From: Lithobates sylvaticus
Lineage: Eukaryota > Chordata > Amphibia > Anura > Ranidae
Assembly (NCBI GenBank): GCA_028564925.1
Contig: CM053031.1
Coordinates: 167,865,084 to 167,929,083 of the forward strand
Direction: 5' to 3'
Length of the DNA: 64,000 nucleotides
In this document: positions 31,750 through 42,392 of the stretch, piece by piece
How the letters are laid out: the number at the start of each line of letters is the position of its first letter
How positions within the stretch are numbered: position 1 is the stretch's first letter
Notes under the pieces: generated by a model
Seen by the model: the letters and a program-made list of their open reading frames with translations, nothing else
Database searches by the model: none
Told to the model about the DNA's origin: nothing
Made by a program: the position numbers and the translations under genes

Positions 31750-32757
31750 AGCCTGCAAAAAAGGGGGTGTTCTGAGAGATTGACACCCTTCTTTTGAGTA
31801 GGAAACCGGTTACCAGGTGTATTTACGCAAAAGCCTGGGGAGTCTTCTTACGCTGGTGCCAGGTGAAGGGGACTACTCAACAAGAGATCCCTGCCATCCT
31901 GGATTTTCTTCAGGATGGTGCGGATCAGGGGATGGCAACCATGATGCTTAGGGTTCAGGTCGCAGCCTTGTCCTGTTTTTTGGACAGGAGGTTGGCTCTG
32001 GACCACCTGATTAAAAGGTTCTTGTCAGCCAGAGATGGACTGTCCACAGTGCAGATGAGCAAGTGTCCACCCTGGGACCTTACATTAGTCTTGGAAGCCC
32101 TAACCAGGGCAACGTTTGAACCGTTTGCTCTTACCCCTCTTAAGTTGCTTACCCCTAAAGACAGCCTTCCTGCTAGCGGTTACAATGGCCAGGAGGATAA
32201 GCGACATTCAGGCTTGGTCAATAAAAGGGCTCTTTTTTCTATTTTATGACAGGGTTGTACTTAGGCAGGACCCTCTATCTCCCGAAGGTAGCCTCAAAGT
32301 TCCACAGAACTCAAGAGATTGTCCTTCCTTTCTTTTTGCACCAATTCTCAGAACGAGAGAGAAAGTTCCTTTCATTGTTTAGATGGCAGATGTTGTCTGT
32401 TGACTTATTTAGTTAAAGTAAGAGTTTAGAAGGTCCAGCCATTTATTAGTTCATGTTTCTGGCCAGAAGAAGGTTCAGCAAGCGTCTAAAGCATCCATAG
32501 CAAGATGGCTCAAGCAGACTATTACTTAAGCCTATGATCAGGATGGTAGGGCAGCCCCGAATGACCTTAAAGCACATTCCACTCGGTCTCTGGCGACCTC
32601 TTGGGCAGAAAGGGCCATAGCATCAGTGGAGCAAATCTGCAGAGCAGCTACATGAACAAGCCAGAGCACCTTCATGAGACATTACAGGGTGGAGTTGCTG
32701 TCACCTCAGGATCTGGAGTTTGGTAGGAAGGTCCTACAAGCTGTTGTCCCGCCCTAA
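31750..32757 (+). pseudogene. DIRS copy C: tyrosine recombinase
   Basis: The core-binding region has TRCIYAKAWGVFLRWCQVKG (about 31810-31865) and MLRVQVAALSCFLDRRLALD. The catalytic region has TMARRISDIQAWS (about 32185, first Arg), HSTRSLATSWAERA (about 32578, His-x-x-Arg) and RHYRVELLS (about 32680, candidate Tyr). The motif set matches copy B. It would integrate circular element DNA. Broken. Confidence 0.85.
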
Positions 32758-33105
32758 GGTAGGCCTGAGCTACTTGCTCTTCTTTCAGGATGCCATCCTG
32801 GAAGACGACTTGAGAAAATGACCAGTTACACTTAGCGGTAACGGAGTTTCTGGGAAGTCTTCCAGGACGGCAGGCCTACTTTCCACCCGCTCTTTTGGTA
32901 TGTTGGTTTTGTATGGAGTTTTGAGGTGTTTCACTCTCGTGCACTGGTGTGGGTCAATACTTTTTCAAAACTGAGGAGCATAGGGAGGGGCGGGGGTTTT
33001 AACCTCTTTGTTGATTGTGTTTCCTGTCAGGTGGGACCAGTCATCTCTGTGTGCCATCCTGGAAGACTTCTCAAACACTGTTACTGGTTAGTGTAACTGG
33101 TAATT

Positions 33106-33673
33106 TTTCCTGTCAGGCCTGTGTGTTAGGTGGCAGGGGCCTCCCTGCTACAGCATCCCAGAACAGGGGCAGTGAACCTGGGGAGGCATGTAGCTCGGGC
33201 TCTCTTGGGCTGCCCTGGAATTATCTTCGTCCAGGGGACCCCCTCTCTCCATGGGAGTCTGGTCAGCAGCGTGCCTGTTTAGAGTCAGATACAGTGTGGG
33301 ATTTTGACTTATGTGAGTCTTCCAGGGGACAGTGAGGACTTGCGGTGTCCTGGTGCTTGGGCCGTGGCCATTTCCATGTGGTCAAGCATCCTGGTGTCAC
33401 GGGGTGCTGATGTCACTTCCGGCACGATTTGCAGGATAGTTAAATAGTCAGGTTGAAAAAAAGTAGTTCAACCAAAAAAAAAAAATCATGCATTCCCATA
33501 TACACAATTGTATACAGTTGATCCAGAGGAGGACGAAAAACCCCAGTAAAGCATGATCCAATTTGCTACTGAGGGGCAATCTGATATTTCCTGGATCAAC
33601 TTTACCTATAAATGTTAGTACCCAGTTATATAATGTTAACCTAATGATCCATCTCGGCAAAAGCTGCAACCTG
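33106..33673. other. Unassigned, with a possible LINE 3'-tail repeat
   Basis: 33106-33430 is moderately GC-rich without a clear gene or boundary. About 33440-33670 contains CATGATCCAATTTGCTAC and CCTGGATCAACTTTACC-like stretches, which I associate with the 3' region of frog CR1-type LINEs. This is recollection rather than a comparison within the window. Confidence 0.3.
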
Positions 33674-34518
33674 TTAAAGGGGTTGTAAAGTGTGACGGAA
33701 CGTCCCTACACTCTGCTTGAGGGCTTCCGTCAGTATACCGCTTCCTAAGTCCTGGAACATGAGTCCAATGGATCTAGCTATAGGCACCCCCCAAGAACCA
33801 GACAACAACAGTCTTGGAGTACATCAGGAATAGTCTTTTATTTGAGATCTCACAAATATATACAGCAGGATGACTAAAACCTAACCTAATTAGCATGAGT
33901 TCATTATCTAATCATCGATCCCCAGGCATACAGCTCACAAAGTGCACCGTTCCCCCAAATGCCAGGGCCCATAATCGCAAGGCAAGAGGCTTGCATTCAG
34001 TCCCCTCCAAAAGCCTTGGTCCCGGCTAGGTCTGTCACATAAAGGTATTTTTATTTTTTTTTTAAATAAACTCCACTGTGCAGCTCGTTTTGCACAGAGT
34101 GGCCCCGAACCTGCTCTTCTGGGGTCCCTCGGCGGCTGTCTCCGCTCCCCCCCGCAAGCACTTCTCACATTCATGCAAGCTCCCTCGCATGGTGAGAAGT
34201 GCTTGCGGGGCGCGCTCCCGTGATACAGCCGGCAGCCATAGCCGCTCACTATCACTCGCCCCCGGTGCGCCGGGTCATTCAATGTGATTGACAGCAGCGC
34301 GAGCCATTGGCTGCGCTGCTTTCAATCCATCCACTGTAACCAATCAGCGGCCAGGCTGATCGGCGAAGAGGATGTCTGGTGCAAGCGCAGGACTTTTGAG
34401 GGGTCAGGTAAGTAAAATGGGGGGGGGGGGCTGGGGGAGCTGGCATTGTCTGATATTTTTTTTCACTTTAATGCATAGAATTAAGGTGAAAAAATGATTA
34501 CCTTTACAACCTCTTTAA
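33674..34518. mobile_element. TTAA MITE carrying a nested solo LTR
   Basis: TTAA at 33674-33677 and 34515-34518. The ends AAGGGGTTGTAAAG and CTTTACAACCTCTT are inverted. The GC-rich interior (34070-34400) contains the inverted repeat GCAAGCACTTCTCAC / GTGAGAAGTGCTTGC. It is about 490 bp without the nested LTR. No gene. Confidence 0.85.
33691..34039. mobile_element. Solo LTR within the MITE
   Basis: 349 bp beginning TGTGACGGAAC and ending GTCTGTCACA, flanked by TAAAG at 33686-33690 and 34040-34044 (5-bp duplication). The terminal TGTGAC/GTCACA and 5-bp duplication fit an LTR-retrotransposon or retroviral solo LTR fossil. No internal region is present, and the family is not determined. Confidence 0.7.
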
Positions 34519-35864
34519 CTCCTTCCTACGTTTAGGTCTCTCTTGTACAGTGCAAGGCTCCTAGGGTCTGCTTATTCCATGTTTACCATCATTTACACAC
34601 TCCTTTTTTGCAACAAGGGGAGGTGACAGCCTAGTGGGGCCTGCTGTGTTTTATTTAGAACTTTCTGTACTTTGGTTTTGGACAATATCCCTCCCCTAGG
34701 CTGAACTATAAACCTATAAAATGTGGATCCTGCAAAATTTAATTGACAGGCTCTTGGGCTTAACCTTCATGTAAGGGTTGCATAAACAATCCTGTGTTTA
34801 ATGATTGCTCATTAATGCCTGTAAGTGTTGGTCTTCTGATTGCACACTTCAGGGCTTATGTGGTTGCCATCTTTTCCAAAGGTGTCTGCAGCCAGGGGCA
34901 GACTGACCATTCCGGTGCTCCCCCAGGGCCGATAGGGGGCCCGCCCCTGACTGTGTTGCTAAACATCTGGAGCAGACACATGGAGAGGGAGCTCTGCTGG
35001 CCTGATCTGCAGGTTTCCCAGGCAGCTGCACACTGACTCTCCTCTCCCTCCCGCACTCCTTTTGGCATAACTACGTAGATAATTAGAAGAGCTATGAGCA
35101 TGCTTGCTATCACGCTGATCCAGCCTGTCACTGTCTCTTCTAGCTCTGCAGCCACAGCACAGATGCTTCTGTGATCCTTCCCACACACTCCCCTCCCCTC
35201 TCCTCTCCCTGTGCTTGATGATGGAGGTGAAGTCAGCTACTGTCTCTGCTGGTCTTCTAGCCAGTGCACGGTGCCTCTGTGCTCTCCCCCTCCTCTTCTC
35301 GGGCTTGATAAGAGGTCACTGCACTGGCTCTTTTTCAGCCTCACAGCCAGCATACCTCCCGTCCCTGCAATTCGCTTCATGCCTGCTGCTGTGAATCTTC
35401 CTGAGCTCCCTCAAACACCTTAATAGGAGAAGGGACACATTAAGACCACCAGTCTTGCTCAGCAGTAGCCTGGCCTGTCATCACAATTTCTGGCCCTGCT
35501 ACCTGCACCTGAGATTTCTGCAGGCAAGACAAAGGGGAAGCAAGTTGCAAGTACATCTGACTCCCTTGCCAGCCTGTCCGACTACAACTCACTAATGGCT
35601 GGCGGTAAAACACTTTGGAAAAAAATTACCTTGTCTGTGATTCTGAACTGTGCATGCGCAGTCTGAAGCCAGCCACTTGGAGAACTGCTGGGCTCATCCT
35701 CAGATCAGGCAATGGGATGTGACTTAAATTCACACCCCCACCACACAAGTAGAGACCGAGGCTCCAGATTGTGCATGCACAGTTCAGAATCAGACAAGGA
35801 TTTTTTTTCTAAGTGTTTTTTATTGCCAGCCACCCTTGAGTTGTGACCAGGCCAGGAGGTATTT
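34519..35864. other. Mixed repeat spacer including a CAGGGGCAGACTGACC repeat
   Basis: The stretch contains CAGGGGCAGACTGACC at about 34895, a hAT-like 5' end that recurs as CAGGGGCAGACTGACAGC at about 36756. I could not find the opposite ends. GC- and CT-rich sequence (35040-35430) shows no coding support. Nothing else is recognisable. Confidence 0.35.
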
Positions 35865-36460
35865 AGCGACTTTCCGCATGTGCTATAGCCGAATGACGGC
35901 TACAGCGCAGAAGGCCAGTTCTGGGAGGCTGTCATGACATCCTCCCATGATTGCACCCACCACGATCTGTGACCGCAATTTCCTCAGGACACTGCTGATC
36001 ACAGATTGAGGTAAAGATCCAGTCAGCGGCTCATTACCACATGATTTGTCCAATCACAGCTGATCATGATGTAAACAAAAGGTGGTTATCGGCGGCACTC
36101 CTTTCCTCACGCTGTCGGACAATAACTGGCTTATGTAAAAGGGACATCTACACTGATAATCTGTGTAGTCCCAACAGTGTCCACCAGTGCTGCCAGTTTG
36201 TGCCACCTACCAGTGCCCATCAGTGCAGCCTCATCAGTGCATATTTGTGAAGGAGAAAAATTACCAGGCATTTTTTTTTTTGTTTAGCAAAAATAAAAAC
36301 CCAGTGGTGATTAAACACCACCAAAAGAAACCCATTTGTGTAAAATGAATTGTAAAAATGTCATGACCGGGCAATTGTCATTCAAAGTGTGACAGCGTTG
36401 AAAGCTGAAAATTGGCCTGGGCAGGAAGGTGGTAAAAGTGACCAGTAGGCAAGTGGTTAA
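35865..36460 (+). mobile_element. TTAA element, short decayed copy
   Basis: The left end is decayed (TTTAGCGACTTTCCGCATGTG at about 35868), followed by GCCGAATGACGGCTACAGCG as in the 53515 element, a CAGTGCC-rich patch (about 36180-36240), the AAACACCACCAAAAGAAACC block and the intact right terminus GGCAAGTGGTTAA ending at 36460. An internally deleted relative of 53515-55553. Confidence 0.8.
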
Positions 36461-37399
36461 ACAAGGGCACTCTGGAGAAGCAGGAGGATGTAAGGAGGCA
36501 CGCTGGAGGTAATAACTTGGTACCTCTTAGTGCTGCTCGAGGGCCCCCTTATTTCCTCCAGAGTACCCACTTAGTACAGTATTACTAAGGGGACACTTTT
36601 GAGGATGTAAGGAGGATTCTGTAGGTAATAACCTCCAGAGTGCCCCCTACTTTCCTCTCCCGTCGGAAGCAGCTGCAGGTATATTTGTGCTTACTATGCT
36701 TCAGGTAATGAATGGGCAGGAGCTTCTCTCTCCAGTTCATTCATCTGCAGTCAGGGGCAGACTGACAGCTCATGGGGCCCCCGGGCAATAGATTATGGGG
36801 CCCCCATGCTTACAGGTGGCCGCCATGCCAGGAGTAAGTAACAAACAAAACAACGTATAGAGTACAGCAGTCAGGATGAGTGCCACGCTCACATCAGAGT
36901 CCTCCCTTACACCAAAGTCCCAACATTCTCCCTATACATCACAGTCCGCAGAGTCCTGAACCTTATGGCAGTGTCCCCTTACACACACCTTTGCACCTTA
37001 GTGCTTGGTGTGGCAGGGAGCTGTCAGGAAAAGGCCTTTAAATTAGAAAAAAATTCACTTGTTGCAGGCTCTGAACTGCGCAAGTGAGTCTTAGAGCCAG
37101 CGAAATAGTGAACTCCTGTGGTTGGCCTCAGATCTGGCAGTGGAGCGTGTGAATAAAAGCCATGCTTGACGTGTGCCATATCACCGCACAGGCACGCACC
37201 CAGACCTGCCCTGCTGCCTGATCCGAGGCCGGGCTCAGCAGTTCACCATTCAGCTGCCTCCGAATGGCAACAAGTGGATTTTTCACGGGCATTGGATTGT
37301 TAGATCTACTTCTGTTTAGCGGCAGTAGGCACAAATGAAACGTATAGTATACAAACACACAGACACGCACATTATACATATATACACCAGTGGGGGCTG

Positions 37400-37600
37400 G
37401 CACCATTCGCTGCCACTGTGCCCATCAGATGCTGCCACTGTGCCCATCAGACGCTGCCACTGTGATCCACCAAATGCCACCAGTTTGCTCATCCATTGCC
37501 GCTACTGTGACCCACCAAATGCCACCAGTTTGCTCATCCATTGCCGCTACTGTGACCCACCAAATGCTGCTACTGTGCCCCATCAAATGCTGCCAGTGTG
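37400..37600 (+). repeat. Minisatellite, partly 45-bp units
   Basis: GCTGCCACTGTGCCCATCAG-type 21-bp units pass into two near-identical 45-bp units starting at 37471 and 37516 and a third partial one at 37561. The frame gives PPNATSLLIHCRYCD repeated, because 45 is divisible by three. Non-coding in my view. Confidence 0.85.
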
Positions 37601-37950
37601 CATCGCCCGCCACTTACCTGTCTCGCAGCGGGTCAACGCTGGTTTCCTGCATGCTCCTTGATGCCTTCTTCCGTCCTCTCTATCAGGCGTCCAATCACAG
37701 CGCCTGACGCTTCAGTTAATCAGGTGACAGGTAACAGACCCGAGCACATGATTGGCTGACAGGCGATTCAGTGTTAGCAAAGTGAATTCCTTTGCTTTGC
37801 TAACACACAGCTGAGTGAACAGCGAACGCCCAGCATGGCGCCCGCTGTTCACCTACAGCTCTAATCAGGTACTTCCCAAAAACACCCCCGCCACTGTAAT
37901 TCTGGTGCCTGAAAAGGGGCTTGGTGCCTGAATAGGGGGTGTCAGCGGCG

Positions 37951-37991
37951 ACCATAGATAGATTTATGCATTGCATAAATCTATCTATGGT
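37951..37991. repeat. Perfect 20-bp-arm hairpin
   Basis: ACCATAGATAGATTTATGCA is followed by a single T and then its exact inverse. Probably the core or end of a small inverted-repeat element; no flanking duplication was identified. Confidence 0.85.
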
Positions 37992-38123
37992 TATAGAGAG
38001 GTGCCAGGGGAGAGAGGGCAGCGCCGGTGCGCCCCTTATGGACGCACCACCACCGATAGACACACAGTATACATATATACACATAGACACACAGTATACA
38101 CATAGATACACTGTGTACATATA

Positions 38124-39308
38124 CAGTAAACCCCCGCTCTATCGCGGTTCAGTTTTTGCGGTCCCGGTATATCGCGCTATTTTAATTAGGACCTGTTATT
38201 CTGATATTGTAGTAATTTCGTGGTTATGTAGCGGTGAATCAGAGCGAGGCTGCGGTGGAACGCATGCCTCGCTTGTGGACCACCCCGTGCGAGTTGACGT
38301 TAGAGGGGGTGGTAACTTTGCCAACCACAAGCAAGGATAGCCGCAAACATGCCACCCAAACGCCCATCATCTAAGGCTACGGCTTCTGGTGAGCCAAAAA
38401 AGAAGAGCAAGTTCCTTACGATTATGGAGAAGGTGAAACTTCTTGATATGATAAAGGAAGGACAGAGTCATGCTTCTGTAGCCCGCCATTATGGTATGAA
38501 TGAGTCAACGATTTGCTACATCAAGAAGGAGGAGAAGAATATCAGGGCAACTGCTGCACTGTCCATCCAACCAAGCTGCAAAAAGAGTTGTTTCTTCCCG
38601 CAATAAAAACATTGTTAGGATGGAAACTGCATTGGCCATTTGGATCCAAGATTGCAGAAAAAAAAGCATCACATTGGATGATAACACCATTAGGACTCAG
38701 GCAAAGAAGCTGTACGACACTTTTGCCAATCAAGGAGGCTCTGAAGGAGGCGCTGCCGCAGCCGAACAGTCAGACAGCGACAATCCTGATCAGCATTCTA
38801 GTACATCTTCATCAGGAGGTTTTTCTGCCAGCAAGGGATGGTTTGACCGCTTGCAGAAACACTATCAGTTCTAGAGCGTTTCATTGCAAGGTGAAGCTGC
38901 ATCTGCCGACAAGCTGCTGCAAGGTACACCAATAAGACCTTCAAGAGTATCATCGAGGAGGGTGGGTACCAACCAGTGCAAGTCTTTAATATGGATGAGA
39001 CTGGCTTGTTCCGGAAGAGAATGCCCAAATGGACCTACACCATGGAGGAAGCCCGAGCCCCTGGATTCAAGGCTTATAAGGACAGAGTAACCTTGGTTAT
39101 GCGTGGAAATGCTGCTGGGTTTATGATCAAGCCAGCCCTGATCTACAAGGCCAAGAACCCCAGAGCACTGAAGAACAAAAACAAGAACCGGCTACCAGTC
39201 CTTTTGGATGCATAACAGTAAGGCTTGGATGACTAAAATCCTCACAACTGAGTGATTCCATAATTGTTTCATCCCAGCCGTCAAGGTCTACCTTGCCTAA
39301 CTTGGCAT
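38124..39308 (+). mobile_element. Tigger (pogo-type) DNA transposon, 3' truncated
   Basis: The left terminus CAGTAAACCCCCGCTCTATC follows a TA (38122-38123), as for TcMar-Tigger elements. A leader of about 225 bp precedes the transposase start at 38349. The right end is missing; the sequence runs straight into a TTAA element at about 39309. Confidence 0.88.
38349..39300 (+). pseudogene. Tigger transposase pseudogene (CENP-B-like N-terminus)
   Basis: Starts MPPKRPSSKATASGEPKKKS and continues with the CENP-B-like helix-turn-helix (TIMEKVKLLDMIKEGQSHAS, VARHYGMNESTICYIKKEEK), the second DNA-binding segment (METALAIWIQDCRKKSITLD, KKLYDTFANQ), an acidic linker, GWFDRLQKHYQF, then the DDE domain with VFNMDETGLFRKRMP (first Asp, about 38990), KDRVTLVMRGNAAGF and NSKAWMTKIL. 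Frameshifts occur near 38540, 38880 and 38970, and a TGA replaces a Trp codon near 39254. The second and third catalytic Asp regions are absent by truncation. Such proteins cut and paste the element. Confidence 0.9.
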
Positions 39309-40102
39309 TGCAATTCGGCACTGCATCGCTTTAACTGACAATTGCGCGGTCGTGCGAAATGGCTCCCTCTGCAGTTTTTATTTTTTGTACTATAAACAAA
39401 AAAAATAGCGACAATTTTGAAAAAAATACACATTTTTTACTTTTTGCTATAATAAATAGCCCCAAAAAATTTATCTTTTTTTTTTTTTTTCCTCAGTTTA
39501 GGCCGATACATATTCTTCTACATATTTTTGGTAAAAAAAAAAAAAATCGCAATAAGCGTCTATTGATTGGATTGCGCAAAAGTTATAGCATCTACAAAAT
39601 GGGGGATATTTTTTTTTACACATGTATTTATTTATTTTCATGACTGCGACATGGCGAACACATCGGACAATTTTGACACATTTTTGAGACCATTGGCATT
39701 AATACAGCAATCAATGCTAAAAAATTGCATTGATTACTGTAAAAATGTCACTGACAGTGAATGGGCTAACCACTAGGTGGCGCTGTAGAGGTCAAGTGTG
39801 TCCTGGGGAGTGCTTCTAACTGTGGGGGGGAGGGGCTGTGTCTGACACATCGCTGATCACCGCTCCCAATTACAGGGAGCGTAATCAGTGTCATTAGTCA
39901 GAACTGGGAGATGCTTGTTTACATTAGCATCTCCCCATGAGACGATTGTGGGTATCCCCGCGTATATCGGGTCTGCTGGACCCGCGATCGCAGAGCTCCC
40001 GGCGGGCGTGTGCGCCGCCTCTTAAAGGGCAACGTACAGGTACGTTAATCTTGTGCCCTTCTGCCACAGTATATCTGTGTGAGGCCGTCGGGAAGCGGTT
40101 AA
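39309..40102 (+). mobile_element. TTAA element, left end missing
   Basis: It is colinear with 4413-5224 (CGGCACTGCATCGCTTTAAC, GACAATTGCGCGGTCGTGC, an AT-rich middle, a GC-rich right part) and ends GGAAGCGGTTAA at 40102. The left terminus and its TTAA are absent at the Tigger junction. The target duplication of LINE D begins at the last bases of this element. Confidence 0.82.
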
Positions 40103-40116
40103 AATTGAGCATTAAA
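40101..40116 (+). repeat. Left target-site duplication of LINE D
   Basis: AAAATTGAGCATTAAA here is repeated exactly at 47403-47418. The 16-bp length fits target-primed reverse transcription. Confidence 0.9.
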
Positions 40117-40144
40117 GATTGCAGCCCTAGGAACCAGAACCGAC

Positions 40145-40828
40145 ATGCTAGAAACAAAACATGATGAATTATGCTTATCCCACTCTGACCTCAGGACGGA
40201 CCATGAGACCCTCACAGAAACTGTTCAGACCCTGCAAGCCCACCTCGAGGACCTTGACAACAGGAACAGAAGAAACAACTTGAGGGTGACAGGGGTCCCT
40301 GAAACGGTCACTGACCTGTCTCAGGCAGTACAAACACTTTTTCACTCCCTGCTTCCTGAGACCCCAATCGCGGCCTTTACCTGTGACAGGCTGCACCGAG
40401 CTTTGCGCCCAAAGCCCCCGGAAGATAGACCCCCAAGGGACATAGTTTTATGTCTGAAGGACTATCTAATAAAAGAAGATATACTGAGGGCCTCCCGTAA
40501 CACCCCTACCATAAGGCTGGATGGCGTAACTGTGCAGATCTATCCGGACATCTCACCCACTACCCTGGATAAGCGCAGGAGAATGAAGGCAGTTACTTCG
40601 GTGCTTCAATCTGCCAGGATCAGGTACCGTTGGGGCTTCCCCTTTAAGCTACAAGTCCCGCATAATGGCACCACATACACGGTCACCACAATCCCAGAGG
40701 GCAAGGATCTCCTGGTAAAGCTGGGCCTTCTGAACGCAGCAGACCACCCGAGGTTGCCTTCTACCCCCCGCTCGCCTGCCATCTGGGCTACACCACCACC
40801 CAGGAGGGACCGCCGTACAGTTCACTGA
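40145..40828 (+). CDS. LINE D ORF1 protein, L1-type RNA-binding (5' truncated)
   Basis: 227 aa open. The coiled-coil tail (ELCLSHSDLRTDHETLTETV, QTLQAHLEDLDNRNRRNNLR, residues 5-50) passes into the RRM-like domain (LRVTGVPETVTD...FTCDRLHRA, to about residue 100) and the C-terminal domain (PPRDIVLCLKDYLIKEDILR, RRRMKAVTSVLQSARIRYRW, residues 105-185). In the L1 family it trimerises, coats LINE RNA and acts as a chaperone. Full-length relatives are usually longer, with more N-terminal coiled coil. The first Met lies 28 bp inside the element's left edge, so the frame may originally have begun upstream. Confidence 0.85.
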   Translation: MLETKHDELCLSHSDLRTDHETLTETVQTLQAHLEDLDNRNRRNNLRVTGVPETVTDLSQAVQTLFHSLLPETPIAAFTCDRLHRALRPKPPEDRPPRDIVLCLKDYLIKEDILRASRNTPTIRLDGVTVQIYPDISPTTLDKRRRMKAVTSVLQSARIRYRWGFPFKLQVPHNGTTYTVTTIPEGKDLLVKLGLLNAADHPRLPSTPRSPAIWATPPPRRDRRTVH

Positions 40829-42378
40829 CCTTCCATGCTCAAAAAACTGTTCCTCTACCTCAATTGGACGCTATGCAGGCCCGCATGCCAGTATGCAAGT
40901 GACTTGTCTCACCCTTGATCTGAAGTCGAGTCACGCCCGTCTGATCTACCCCCTTCTCCGAGCAAGCTGGATGGAGACCCTACCGTCCCTGGAAGCCGCA
41001 CAAGGTGTACCCTCCACGATCATCTGGATGGACCGGCTCCCTCCTCTTGCTTGGAGGATTGGACCACCTGGTCCATGTTTATTTCTGATGTTGGAGCGGA
41101 GAGAGGGGGGAGAGGGCACTTTTCTTTTTGTGTTTTTGGCCCTCTCCTGTCTTTCTCAGGCCTTCAAAGATTTTGGTCAGTGGATTTGTTTCATCCCTGA
41201 CCCCCTCCGCTGAGTTGCCGCTGTTGCTCAGCTTGTCTTTGATGTTGACGCAAGATTTGCGATCAAAGCATGGTTGTTTGTTTTTTAGTTTTTTTTTTTC
41301 TTTTTTTTCTTTACTTTTTATGCTTTTCTAACAATGTACTGCAGACAATATATGGTCTTCTCCTCTCACTGGTTGATGCTCCTGGGTGCCCGACCTGCCC
41401 CTGGTCCTCCCGGGGGTTGGCGGGCGCCCACGACTTCAGCCTTTGATATAGGATTACTAAATTGTAAATCGCTGTTTTGCTCACTAGGCTGGTGCTGGGC
41501 TCTAACTTACCTTGATTTAGTGGCTCGGATGGATTCTGGACTCACTGTGCAACCCTTAACTGGTAGGCTATCTACTAAAACACCCTAATGGGTACTAATG
41601 TCATTTCACATAACCTGAAAGGTTTTAACTCTCCCATTAAAAGGAGGAAGGCCTTCAAGGCATACAAGAGACTGGGCGCAGATATACTGCTTCTCCAGGA
41701 GACGCACTTCTCCACTCAAAGCCACCCTCACTACTTTGATAAATCCTACCACCAGGGATATTTTACCACTTATGAGTCCAGGACCCGCGGGGCAGCTATT
41801 TTCTTTAAGAACACTGTAAACTTTGAATTACAACAGATATATAAGGAACCTGACAGCCGTTATGTGATTGTGAAGGGTGTTATTCAGGGGAAAACTATCA
41901 CGGTAGCATCGGTGTATGCCCCGAATGACGCCCAAGCAGTGTTTTTTAAACGCTTTTTCCAAACCCTGGAGAGGTTTCACTCCTCCCCTATGATAATTGG
42001 GGGGGATTTTAACTTGGTGGCACACCCCGTCTTAGACAGAAGCAGGGCTGGACATGCCTCCAATGCCTTTCCTAAATCCTTACAATACCTCATTAAATCC
42101 AATCAACTTATTGACACATGGAGGGCGCACAATGTGGGAGCAAGGGAATATACCTTTTATTCCAACCCACATGACAGTTACTCCAGGTTGGATTACATCT
42201 TTTCTACGACAATTATGACTGCTAACTCCACCGCTGCCAGGATTCACACATGCCGTGGTCGGACCATCAGATAGTTTTGTGCTCTTTTGCCAACATAAGC
42301 CTTCCAAGGGCTCTGGGGGTGTGGAGACTTAATGACTCCATGTTTACTGATCCCATTGCTTTATCCCAAATTGGAGGC

Positions 42379-42392
42379 TACATTTCAGAGTA
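42379..42392 (+). repeat. Left 14-bp target duplication of the palindromic element
   Basis: TACATTTCAGAGTA is repeated exactly at 44014-44027, on the far side of the insert. It corresponds to LINE D ORF2 codons (residues ..YISEY). Confidence 0.92.

Larger units (their letters stand above)
26736..33105 (+). mobile_element. DIRS-type retrotransposon copy C (second subfamily)
   Basis: The inverted termini are about 26736-26870 (ACTTCCAGGACGGCACC, AGATGACTGGTCCCAC, AGGAAACGCAATCAAC) and about 32950-33105 (inverse blocks). An internal complementary region at about 32785-32885 (GCCATCCTGGAAGACGACTT...GAAGTCTTCCAGGACGGCAG) again joins both terminal complements. Parts: leader and Gag-like about 26870-29130 with two inserted MITEs, RT about 29950-30720, RNase H about 30960-31330, methyltransferase-like about 31340-31700, tyrosine recombinase about 31750-32757. 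It is a different subfamily from copies A and B. The layout is whole but it is broken in roughly ten or more places. Confidence 0.9.
36461..38123. other. Unassigned mixed repeats, no gene seen
   Basis: Contains a second CAGGGGCAGACTGACAGC repeat end (36756), a short minisatellite (37400-37600), a perfect hairpin (37951-37991) and AC/AT-rich simple sequence (38060-38120). Reading frames here are repeat-driven. Confidence 0.4.

Noticed and set aside
33935-34282. A 115-aa minus-strand frame crossing the solo LTR and the MITE
   Set aside because: It spans an insertion junction of two unrelated elements, so it cannot be an evolved gene.
35040-35430. Possible exon with GC-rich codon use
   Set aside because: Frames overlap on both strands without splice signals or a recognisable product; it lies among repeats.
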